From positions 2,307-41,421 of the forward strand of contig JABDFM010000025.1 in NCBI GenBank assembly GCA_013286565.1: 39,115 bases of DNA, read 5' to 3'. Shown piece by piece: positions 32,586 through 39,115 of this stretch. The position numbers were made by a program, and so were the translations under genes. How positions within the stretch are numbered: position 1 is the stretch's first letter; each line of letters opens with the position of its first letter. The notes under the pieces were generated by a model that did no database searches, was not told the DNA's origin, and saw nothing but the letters and a program-made list of their open reading frames with translations. The DNA is from Bacteroidota bacterium. GTDB taxonomy: Bacteria; Bacteroidota; Bacteroidia; Sphingobacteriales; Sphingobacteriaceae.

Positions 32586-32800
32586 CCGCCTTTGTTGTTG
32601 GTGTCACTATAGGTGTTCGGGTATTTAAAGATGCGCCATCGGCGCAAAATGTTGGTAGAAAAAAGCAATTATTGAACATTTTGCATGCCGTAGGTATGCT
32701 ACCTATTGTTTCGTACCTAACGGCACGGGATTCATATTGGCTTTCTTTTCTACCAACATTTAACCCCGCTGGGGTTATGTAGACAACACCAACAAGGGCA
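32586..32800. repeat. Composite palindromic element B (same design as A)
   Basis: Arms AAATGTTGGTAGAAAA (32647-32662) and their exact complement (32746-32761). Inside is GCCGTAGGTA (32687-32696) with TACCTAACGGC (one bulge). Outside are hairpins GCGCC/GGCGC (32633-32645) and AACCCC/GGGGTT (32762-32776). The outer border is CGCCTTTGTTG on the left and an inverted CACCAACAAGGGC on the right, relatives of the repeats near 29842 and 29941. It fills most of the 32528-32840 gap; no real coding frame. Confidence 0.85.
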
Positions 32801-32818
32801 TTGATAATCCGAAACCAC

Positions 32819-32849
32819 CTAATCTCCAATCAACTAACCTCTAATCTCT
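32819..32849. repeat. AATCTCTA-family repeat at the ACP gene end
   Basis: CTAATCTCCAATCAACTAAC and CTCTAATCTCT form an imperfect tandem. It includes the ACP stop codon (TAG, complement of 32841-32843) and its last two codons. Same family as the inverted repeat before fabD. Confidence 0.7.
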
Positions 32850-33101
32850 ATGCTTCACAATATAATCCGCCATCGTATTCACATCCACCAGCACTTTTCG
32901 GCCTTCTTTTGGGTCTTGTATCGTAATCCCGTATTCGCGTTTCAACAATACGATCAGTTCAAGCGAATCGATCGAATCCAGTCCCAACCCATCGCCGAAT
33001 AAAGGCTCATCGTCCGCAATATCCGCCGGGGTAAGGTCGGTCAGGTTTAAAAATAATATGATCTGGCTTTTTAGTTTTTCTTTTAGTTCGGTAGTATCCA
33101 T
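32841..33101 (-). CDS. Acyl carrier protein
   Basis: 86 residues, acidic, four-helix pattern. The phosphopantetheine site is Ser43 in LGLDSIDSLEL. It carries acyl groups as thioesters. As the last gene of the dialkylresorcinol operon it is probably a dedicated carrier for that pathway rather than the housekeeping AcpP. The BtrH-like protein three genes upstream is of a family that takes its acyl donor from an ACP, which makes the pair a likely functional unit. The C-terminal HRD and stop are encoded by repeat DNA. Seven bases separate it from the permease gene. Confidence 0.92.
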   Translation of the reverse strand: MDTTELKEKLKSQIILFLNLTDLTPADIADDEPLFGDGLGLDSIDSLELIVLLKREYGITIQDPKEGRKVLVDVNTMADYIVKHRD

Positions 33102-33108
33102 CTGGTAA

Positions 33109-34389
33109 TTATATTAAATTTTTTCTTTTCAGCCCCAAAAAAGTTATAAACTGGAACACGAGGCTGATCAAAATGATTGGAACAAGGTTGCCTAACACAT
33201 CGCGTAAACGCCCGCCTTCCAAAAATAAACCGTAATAAGACTGCAAGCACCAATGCATAGGCGAAACATTAGCAATCGTTTTCATCGAGGTGTCCATCGT
33301 AAAAGTAGGTACCATCAGACCGCCAATGGCCGCCAGAATCACAATGGATATAGCACCGAAGCCATTGCTCTGCTGGTGTGTTTCGGCAAAAACCCCTACG
33401 CAGATGGCATAGCTTACCGCGCACCAACCGCAAACCAGGGTCACCACAAACAATCCGAAGATATCAGAAGGTAGGTTTAATCCAGGCAAACCAACCAGCG
33501 GGAAAACCCATATCCCTAATCCAAATATCACCACGGCCTGCAATACGGTAACTGCAACATAGGTGATCTGTTTGGACAATAACCCCACCACGTAATTGGT
33601 GGGCAAAGTTTTTAAACGGATAAAACTGCCGCTTATTTTTTCCCGCACCACACTGCCGCCTAACGACATGATGACGAAGAACATAGCGAATATCGTCCAC
33701 GCAGGCACATTGTGCTGAGCCGCATTCGGTGCGCTAAGGCTGCCATTTTTGGAGACAGGTATCTCATTTATTTTGGCTTTATTACTCAGCATCTCATCTT
33801 CCAACTTAGCCGGTAGCGGTTTTTCATTGATAGAAAAATACAGGCTGCGTAAGGTTTCCCTGCTCTCTACCAATTGCAGTGCGCTTTGCAAGCCACCTTT
33901 TACAGAGAGTCGCAATTGCTCCTGCAAAACCGGGTTATAGTATAACGTCAGCGGATCAACCTCACCCACATTTTTTTGGGTCGAATCAGCCTGCAGGCCA
34001 AAACTGGTCAGTGCTTTTCCGGCTGTGTTTTTTGCTTTTGCCTTTACTTTTTGGGTGAAATTGGCCGGGATTACCACGGTAAGCAGATCATCGGTGCTCT
34101 TCATGGAGTCGGCAATCGTTCTCTCATCCTGGTTTTTAGGCAGGTTAGCTACTTTAAACATCCCGATCTTGTTGATCGCATCGATCAGTTGCTTGCCCGA
34201 TTCGGCTGTATCCCGGTTGCAGATCAAAATGGGCAGCTTGTTTTTGTTGATCATCTTGAATGTGCTGTTCTGAATATCCGTCACCACAAAAACCAGCACG
34301 ATAGGCATCAAAAACATAAGGGCAAGCCCGATGCCGTCCCTGATCAGCACCCGCATATCTTTTACTATCGTGGCCCAGAGTTTAAACAT
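33109..34389 (-). CDS. ABC-2 type transporter permease
   Basis: 426 residues. One N-terminal helix (about 20-38) is followed by a large extracytoplasmic domain of about 190 residues and then five helices (from about 229 to the end), the usual ABC-2 export plan. GGSVVREKISGSFIRLKTLPTN is the coupling-helix region, and THQQSNGFGAISIVILAAIGGLMVP is a conserved helix. It overlaps the ATPase gene by 8 bases. The two should form an exporter of one permease dimer and one ATPase dimer. In this operon the cargo is likely a resorcinol-type lipid or an intermediate; that is inference. Confidence 0.9.
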   Translation of the reverse strand: MFKLWATIVKDMRVLIRDGIGLALMFLMPIVLVFVVTDIQNSTFKMINKNKLPILICNRDTAESGKQLIDAINKIGMFKVANLPKNQDERTIADSMKSTDDLLTVVIPANFTQKVKAKAKNTAGKALTSFGLQADSTQKNVGEVDPLTLYYNPVLQEQLRLSVKGGLQSALQLVESRETLRSLYFSINEKPLPAKLEDEMLSNKAKINEIPVSKNGSLSAPNAAQHNVPAWTIFAMFFVIMSLGGSVVREKISGSFIRLKTLPTNYVVGLLSKQITYVAVTVLQAVVIFGLGIWVFPLVGLPGLNLPSDIFGLFVVTLVCGWCAVSYAICVGVFAETHQQSNGFGAISIVILAAIGGLMVPTFTMDTSMKTIANVSPMHWCLQSYYGLFLEGGRLRDVLGNLVPIILISLVFQFITFLGLKRKNLI

Positions 34390-35143
34390 CGTTGCGGTAG
34401 GCTTTGCCTGTTAAGTTTAAAAATAGATCTTCCAAACTATCCTGGTGGTGGTCTTTTAATAGGTTGGTTAAACTGTCCTCCACGATGATTTTGCCATCAT
34501 CAATTAAGGCCACCTGTTCGCATAAGCCTTCTGCCTCGCTTAACTGGTGCGAAGTATAGATCAGCGTGGTGCCGTTTTTATTCAGCTCCATCAGGTAGTT
34601 GATAATGGCGTGCCGTGTTTGCACATCCACACCGACGGTCGGCTCGTCCAGTATCAGTACAGCGGGGTTATGTATCACACTGATAGCCAAATTAACCCTG
34701 CGTTTCATCCCGCCCGAGAATTTATCAACCGGCTTGTTCCTTACGGCTTCCAGTCCTAAAATGTGTAGCAGCTCATCAGTTTTAGTTTTGATCTGCTGCT
34801 TATTTAAGCCCGACCATGCCCCGAAAAATTCCAGGTTCTCCGCTGGGCTTAGTTCCTGGTAAAAAGAAAAATCCTGCGGCACAAAGCCGAACAGTTCATT
34901 AACAGCCTTATCATGTTTATTAATGTCGAGACCCAAAAGATGGATGCTTCCCTCATTCGCCCTTAACAGTCCCGTCATCAAGCTCAGCAGGGTAGTCTTA
35001 CCCGCGCCATTCGGCCCGAATAACCCAAACCTTGCCCCTTTGGCTATTTTGAGGTTCAACCCGGAAAAGGTCACGCCTTCATTGCCCGGGTAATGGAACC
35101 CCAGGTTTTGAATATCAATCGCCAATGGATCTGTTAGTGCCAT
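34382..35143 (-). CDS. ABC transporter ATP-binding protein
   Basis: 253 residues. Walker A GPNGAGKT (43-50), Q-loop Gln90, signature FSGGM (142-146), Walker B LILDEP (163-168) and the switch His199 in YTSHQ are all intact. It powers the adjacent ABC-2 permease. It overlaps the permease start by 8 bases and the BtrH-like gene by 10 bases, showing tight coupling. The C-terminus lacks any regulatory domain. Confidence 0.95.
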   Translation of the reverse strand: MALTDPLAIDIQNLGFHYPGNEGVTFSGLNLKIAKGARFGLFGPNGAGKTTLLSLMTGLLRANEGSIHLLGLDINKHDKAVNELFGFVPQDFSFYQELSPAENLEFFGAWSGLNKQQIKTKTDELLHILGLEAVRNKPVDKFSGGMKRRVNLAISVIHNPAVLILDEPTVGVDVQTRHAIINYLMELNKNGTTLIYTSHQLSEAEGLCEQVALIDDGKIIVEDSLTNLLKDHHQDSLEDLFLNLTGKAYRNDV

Positions 35144-36147
35144 TTTATGTTTTTTAGGGCGAGGAACGCCTCTTTTTCCAATACGGATATTTCGATCAGG
35201 TAGTCACCCATCAAATTAAAATCTTCCTGGCTGCCGATGCGCCCCTTGTATATCCCTGCTGCCTGTACGGCTGCGGTGCGCCAAAGGTCGCCTGCCTGTG
35301 TAAATAGTTTTGATATCTCTAACAATTCGTCCTGCTGTAAATAGACGTGTGCTTCCTGCAAAAAAGCCGCATAAATATAGCGAAATCCGCCGCCGCCGGT
35401 GCCTATTTCTTCCTGCATCCGCACTAATTGCGCCAGGTATAACCCGGCCTTTTGCAGCCCTAATTTATCGCGCCATTTCTTTATTTTTTCGCCGGTATAT
35501 CTGATGCCCCTTACCCCTGCAAATCTGCCCGGTATGCGCAGCATCTGGTTTACATTCCTTTTGATACCGGCTTTAATAGCTTTTTTTATCTGTTCATCAG
35601 TAATAGTACCGTTGAATTTTGGATAATAGATCTGTCCCCTCGGCGCCAGCGCGCCTTTAGAAAATCGCACACGCTCCAGTTCGTAGCTGGTTAATGTGGT
35701 GGGGTTTTCCATAACCGGGTCGCTGATGAGGTAGTTATCATCCTCTTTACCATAAACGATGAGGTTGTGCGCGTTAAAATGAAAGCGGTATTCCCTCGGA
35801 AAATAGGAAAGATAATAAACTCCTACCTGGCAGCCTACCGGGTTGCCCTCATCTAACTGCTGTTTCAGATAATTTTCAGCCTGTTCCTTCGACCTGAATT
35901 TTTTGCGAACCACGGGGATGCCTAAAGCATTGCAGGTTCTTTTAAAGATCAATCCGGGGAAAGTGCGGAAGGCGATGGCGGGCCCGTTGTTTATTTTGAT
36001 AATCGGAACATATACAAAAAATAAGCCCGCGCCAATGCCAAAGGCCAGTGGCTCGGTTATTTTATTTAGAGAGCTTTTACGTAATAAACTGCTGGTAACC
36101 CCCGATTCGCAATGTGCCGATTGGATGTGTTCGAAATCAAGCTTCAT
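35134..36147 (-). CDS. BtrH-like acyltransferase
   Basis: 337 residues. The N-terminal 150 residues match the BtrH N-terminal domain: Cys13 in AHCESG, His127 in FNAHNLIVYG and Asp143 in LISDPV would be the Cys-His-Asp triad of a papain-like transferase. The rest (about 170-337) is helical and resembles the DUF4872 region that usually follows. BtrH from butirosin synthesis is known to move an acyl group from an ACP onto an aminoglycoside. Here an ACP gene and condensing enzymes lie in the same operon, so transfer of a fatty or polyene acyl chain from ACP to the resorcinol or another acceptor is plausible. Overlaps both neighbours by about 10 bases. Confidence 0.82.
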   Translation of the reverse strand: MKLDFEHIQSAHCESGVTSSLLRKSSLNKITEPLAFGIGAGLFFVYVPIIKINNGPAIAFRTFPGLIFKRTCNALGIPVVRKKFRSKEQAENYLKQQLDEGNPVGCQVGVYYLSYFPREYRFHFNAHNLIVYGKEDDNYLISDPVMENPTTLTSYELERVRFSKGALAPRGQIYYPKFNGTITDEQIKKAIKAGIKRNVNQMLRIPGRFAGVRGIRYTGEKIKKWRDKLGLQKAGLYLAQLVRMQEEIGTGGGGFRYIYAAFLQEAHVYLQQDELLEISKLFTQAGDLWRTAAVQAAGIYKGRIGSQEDFNLMGDYLIEISVLEKEAFLALKNIKWH

Positions 36148-36544
36148 GCACGGTCATGGTTTTAAGGTCATCAACCTTTACGTTAAACGCTTCGGCGTAT
36201 TTTTGCAGTTTTTTGTCGGATAGATCTTTAAACACTTCGGGTTTCAAATGCCTTTTGATCTGCCATTTCCAAAACCCGGTATAATCTGATAATATGCTGA
36301 TATCCATTAACCTGTATTCCATAAAAAAAAGTAAAGGACTTGCTTCGCCATTCAATACCTGCTGTTTGGCTTTGGCTTTGCGCTCCTCAATATCAGCCCA
36401 GGCAGCATCCAGCGCGGTGATCTTCACGTCCCAGCCGCTGCTTAGTTCGGTAACATACTTGCCCGAGCTATCGGTAGCATAGCAAACCTCTTTCGTGATC
36501 TTCCCGAGCGAGCTCATATCCTGCGGCACATTTTCCTTCTTCAT
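36137..36544 (-). CDS. Unknown protein of the dialkylresorcinol operon
   Basis: 135 residues, no signal peptide or membrane helix. The N half carries SSGWDVKITALDAAWADIEERKAKAKQ (mostly helix). The middle has LLFFMEYRLMDISILSDYTGFWKWQIKRHLKPEVF, and the end reads LSDKKLQKYAEAFNVKVDDLK like a small helix-turn-helix. I do not recognise a family. It overlaps the BtrH-like gene by 11 bases, so it is probably translated with it and may assist it. Confidence 0.65.
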   Translation of the reverse strand: MKKENVPQDMSSLGKITKEVCYATDSSGKYVTELSSGWDVKITALDAAWADIEERKAKAKQQVLNGEASPLLFFMEYRLMDISILSDYTGFWKWQIKRHLKPEVFKDLSDKKLQKYAEAFNVKVDDLKTMTVHEA

Positions 36545-36545
36545 A

Positions 36546-36640
36546 TCACAAATTTGTCTGAACCATGATTTACAGGATTAAAAGATTATCTTGATTTTAA
36601 CCATTCTAACTTAGTCAACCCAATCCAACTCAATCAACTA
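36546..36640. repeat. Intergenic repeat tract before the 36544 gene
   Basis: Bases 36553-36600 (with TGTCTGAACCATGATTTACA) look like an interspersed sequence I have seen between genes of many Bacteroidota. Bases 36607-36640 are a decayed tandem of about 10 bases (TCAACCCAATCCAACTCAAT). The darB stop codon (TAG, complement of 36638-36640) lies at its edge. Confidence 0.5.
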
Positions 36641-37786
36641 AACTACAGTCAACAACGCATACATATACGAGAACCGTGCGCTTTCGGGAACGAGCAAAAG
36701 AATTTTTTCACCTTTTTTCAGTCTGCCGCTATGGAAAAGCTCATTGATCATCAGGTAAACCGAAGCAGCGCCTACGTTGCCTACAGTATATAAATTGATG
36801 AACCATTTTTCGTAAGGGATGCCACCGCCGTAAAATTCTACCAGGTCGTATATCTTAGCCTTAAAAAACTCGCTCGATATATGTGGTAAAAAATGATCGA
36901 TATCGGTGTTGGTCAATCCCCTTTTATCAAATATCTCCCTGATCTTTTTCCCGCCTAAATGCACAATATTATCGCTCAGCAAAGTAATATCCTGTTTTAT
37001 GCTGAAAACGGATTTATTCATGATCTCTTCAGGCGTATATTCCATAAAGCCTTTCAGAGAACCGTCTTCCATTTTTTCGCCCCCCATATACATACAGGTA
37101 TCCATTTCATTGGCGTAGGAAGCGCCTTCTATCCAATCCAAACGAAGGCTCAGCCCGGTTTCGTTCGGTTTATCCGACATTAAAAATGCCGACGCTCCAT
37201 CAGACAGCATCCACCTCAAAAAATCCTTTTGAAAAGCGATGAAGGGGTTTTCTTCCATCTCTTTCAGCTTCTGCGCCTCTTCCTCAAAAACATCAGATAC
37301 CAGCAGGCCAGAAAACCTTTCAGAACCCGTTGCTACCGCAAGTTTTGTTTCGCCCGATTTGATAGCGAGGTAAGCATATTTAATAGCGTGCATCCCGGCG
37401 CAGCACACGCCTGAAGGGGAAACCACTTCTATGGATTCCGTTTCGGGCAGCCAGCCGTGCGTCATCACACCATGACTTGGCATCACCTGGTCGGGCGATG
37501 AGGTACCGCATGACAGGAGTTCAATTTCCTTTATTTTTTCCGGGTTATCCTTAAACAATTCCTTTACAGCCAGGGCGGTCATCTGCGCATTGGTATGGGT
37601 CGATTTCCCATTCTTATCCAAAGCATAATACCGGTTGATGATCCCGTTATTCCGCAGCACGATCTTTTTTGATTTAGATGGCCTGCCATCGATATACCCC
37701 AGGTATTCCTCCATTTCGTCATTCGAAACCGGGTTATTCGGAAAATAAGCAGAAGTAGAATTTATATAAACTTGTTGGGTGGACAT
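36638..37786 (-). CDS. darB: KAS III-like condensing enzyme, DarB type
   Basis: 382 residues. Thiolase-fold ketosynthase with the KAS III triad: Cys129 in SGVCCAGMHA, His302 in HFLPHISS and Asn337 in GNVGAAS. In dialkylresorcinol synthesis DarB joins two beta-ketoacyl thioesters, and DarA completes ring formation; this assignment comes from its place next to darA. It could otherwise be a FabH-like enzyme. It is 4 bases after darA. The 94-base gap that follows, before the 36544 gene, holds repeat DNA, which may reduce readthrough or mark an internal start. Confidence 0.88.
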   Translation of the reverse strand: MSTQQVYINSTSAYFPNNPVSNDEMEEYLGYIDGRPSKSKKIVLRNNGIINRYYALDKNGKSTHTNAQMTALAVKELFKDNPEKIKEIELLSCGTSSPDQVMPSHGVMTHGWLPETESIEVVSPSGVCCAGMHAIKYAYLAIKSGETKLAVATGSERFSGLLVSDVFEEEAQKLKEMEENPFIAFQKDFLRWMLSDGASAFLMSDKPNETGLSLRLDWIEGASYANEMDTCMYMGGEKMEDGSLKGFMEYTPEEIMNKSVFSIKQDITLLSDNIVHLGGKKIREIFDKRGLTNTDIDHFLPHISSEFFKAKIYDLVEFYGGGIPYEKWFINLYTVGNVGAASVYLMINELFHSGRLKKGEKILLLVPESARFSYMYALLTVV

Positions 37787-37790
37787 TTTG

Positions 37791-38690
37791 TTAAATTACT
37801 TGTAAATAGTTTAATTTTTTAGCTTTTATTCTTTTTGATGAAAATGGTTTTATAAAGATAGCATCTAAGATAAGAAGAACCGGCGCACCCAAAAAAAGAG
37901 CGACAAAAAGATAATACTTAAATGCCGACAGCCATGGCGCTTTGTTCTTTCTTTTGGCAATAAATTTGGCCCATACAGCAAATATGATTTTTGCTTTACC
38001 TTCAATAAACATCAGCGGGTATTTTACAACGACTGCCTTTTGTGCTAATAATTGCTGCTGCAGATCGGCCCAGTTGCCCGTTGCCAGGTGATTGGCCACT
38101 GTTTCGCCAAATACTTTGGTGTTAGCGATATCCTCATCGGCTACGCCTGGTTTTGGGAAAATATTCAAATATTTATCCCGTTTCCCGGTAAGCATCCAGT
38201 AAAAAATGGTGATAAAGCTGATAGGATTAGGATGCTTATCCACTAAGGCGATGTTACCCACCAGATTGGCCCCGGCATCCTTTAGGCTTTTCCTGATCCT
38301 AACAAAAGCGTTCAACCACATATTCCTTCCTGCACTGATGGTAATAACGGGTGTATCCTTCAAAATATTTTTAAATCCTGCATTATTCAGCAGGGAATTG
38401 GATGGGATGCTTGGCGATAAAAACCAGGGTTGATAGCCTAAAATGATCAGGTCGTAGTTTTTTTCTTTCAAGGCGAGCGGCTCCAGCTCAGTAGGGATAC
38501 TCAACACAGAATCGGGCATTACTGAAAAGAAACGGCTGCCTGTCCACGGGAATGCATAATCGGCTACGGGTTTTATCAGTGCTTTTTCAACCGAAGCCCC
38601 CGCCTCAATAAGCGGTGCCGTAAATGAATTAATGATCTCGGTCATCTGCCCCGACTGCGTGTAGTAAATCGCCAAAACTTTTTTATCCAT
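37791..38690 (-). CDS. darA: Dialkylresorcinol condensing enzyme DarA
   Basis: 299 residues. The N-terminal domain has a flavodoxin-like fold with phosphate-binding loop YYTQSGQMTE (residues 9-18) and LIILGYQPWFLSPSIPSN, as in DarA proteins. The C-terminus has a membrane helix (about 258-280) and a basic tail. DarA aromatises the product of DarB to a dialkylresorcinol, the lipid part of flexirubin pigments in Bacteroidota. It lies directly before darB. The aryl-polyene genes expected for full flexirubin are not in the window and may be upstream of 39115. Confidence 0.85.
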   Translation of the reverse strand: MDKKVLAIYYTQSGQMTEIINSFTAPLIEAGASVEKALIKPVADYAFPWTGSRFFSVMPDSVLSIPTELEPLALKEKNYDLIILGYQPWFLSPSIPSNSLLNNAGFKNILKDTPVITISAGRNMWLNAFVRIRKSLKDAGANLVGNIALVDKHPNPISFITIFYWMLTGKRDKYLNIFPKPGVADEDIANTKVFGETVANHLATGNWADLQQQLLAQKAVVVKYPLMFIEGKAKIIFAVWAKFIAKRKNKAPWLSAFKYYLFVALFLGAPVLLILDAIFIKPFSSKRIKAKKLNYLQVI

Positions 38691-38702
38691 TCCGGGGCAA
38701 AG

Positions 38703-39115
38703 TTAAAATTCTTCTTTATGCAACACTTTGGAATTTTCGCTGTAATCTAAAATAGCATGGCGAACGGCAGGCGACAAGTTCTTAAAGTTCTTCATCACCA
38801 CTATTTTATCTTTCTCAATATCCGCGTGATATTTCACAATTTTTGGCGCATGTTCTTCTATCGCAAGCCTCAGAAAATGGAACTCAGTATTATCATTATC
38901 AGCTAATATAGCGGTTTCCAGTTTAATGCGGCCTTGTTTAAAAAAACTGAGCCTTTCTTTTGGTCGTTTAAGCAATCCAGCTTTTTTCATCAGCAAAGCG
39001 CCTTCGTAACCATCTCTTTCCTTTTCAGGAGCGCTTTTTATAGCTTCAAATTCATTGTTGACCATATCCAAAGTACCCGATTTCATTACGGCATAAAAGC
39101 CTGCTTTATCAAATT
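38703..39115 (-). CDS. Unknown protein of the dialkylresorcinol operon, 3' part
   Basis: The frame is open to the window edge, so the start is missing; an ATG at 39086 is internal because the frame continues upstream. About 137 residues are visible, helical and charged, with LKRPKERLSFFKQGRIKLETAIL and NTEFHFLRLAIEEHAPKIVKYH and a KNFKNLSPAVRHAILDY end. I do not recognise a family, and no membrane helix is visible. It ends 12 bases before darA and should be in the same transcript. Confidence 0.7.
   Translation of the reverse strand, partial: FDKAGFYAVMKSGTLDMVNNEFEAIKSAPEKERDGYEGALLMKKAGLLKRPKERLSFFKQGRIKLETAILADNDNTEFHFLRLAIEEHAPKIVKYHADIEKDKIVVMKNFKNLSPAVRHAILDYSENSKVLHKEEF

Noticed and set aside
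32575..32829. Small minus-strand protein over element B
   Set aside because: The frame follows the palindromic element and has no start context or recognisable domain.

Overview
The window looks like chromosomal DNA of a Bacteroidota bacterium, most likely family Sphingobacteriaceae (Mucilaginibacter/Pedobacter-like). Three things point there. Exact Bacteroidota -7 boxes (TAnnTTTG) lie before several genes, and Shine-Dalgarno-like sequences are absent. Menaquinone is made by the futalosine route (mqnB, mqnD). A dialkylresorcinol/flexirubin-type gene cluster ends the window. No rRNA, intact tRNA, transposase, prophage or CRISPR array was seen. The genus is an inference.

Layout. 1-5.5 kb: the 3' end of a DUF1828/1829-like gene, two secreted amidohydrolase-fold proteins in one minus-strand operon, and a four-helix membrane protein. 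5.5-10.5 kb: a trp operon preceded by what looks like a complete ribosome-mediated attenuator (leader peptide with tandem Trp codons, competing hairpins, intrinsic terminator), then trpE-trpG-trpC without trpD, a small membrane protein and hflX. 10.5-12.6 kb (minus): mqnB, a DinB-like gene and mqnD. 12.6-18.5 kb (plus): queD, folE, fabD and a very large NtrY-like membrane histidine kinase. 18.5-25.1 kb: a coiled-coil membrane protein, a secreted GHL10-type glycoside hydrolase, a DUF1835 gene, an unknown AT-rich gene, lpxH and prfA. 25.3-29.8 kb: a leaderless-type ApbE, then a four-gene unit of small Pro/Lys-rich protein, outer-membrane barrel, OmpR-type regulator and histidine kinase. 29.8-30.9 kb: about 1 kb without protein genes, holding a candidate small RNA with its own promoter and terminator and a cluster of palindromes. 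30.9-32.5 kb: a secreted alkaline-phosphatase-superfamily enzyme and a lipoprotein. 32.8-39.1 kb (minus): a tightly overlapping operon of unknown partial gene, darA, darB, unknown gene, BtrH-like acyltransferase, ABC ATPase, ABC permease and acyl carrier protein.

The strongest system-level signals are the trp attenuator, the dialkylresorcinol operon that combines an ACP-dependent acyltransferase with an ABC-2 exporter, and the candidate small RNA. A fourth theme runs through the window: several families of short palindromic or tandem repeats sit at gene ends, sometimes supply stop codons, and in TrpG, MqnB and MqnD are translated in frame. All functional statements rest on reading motifs by eye; no database search was possible.
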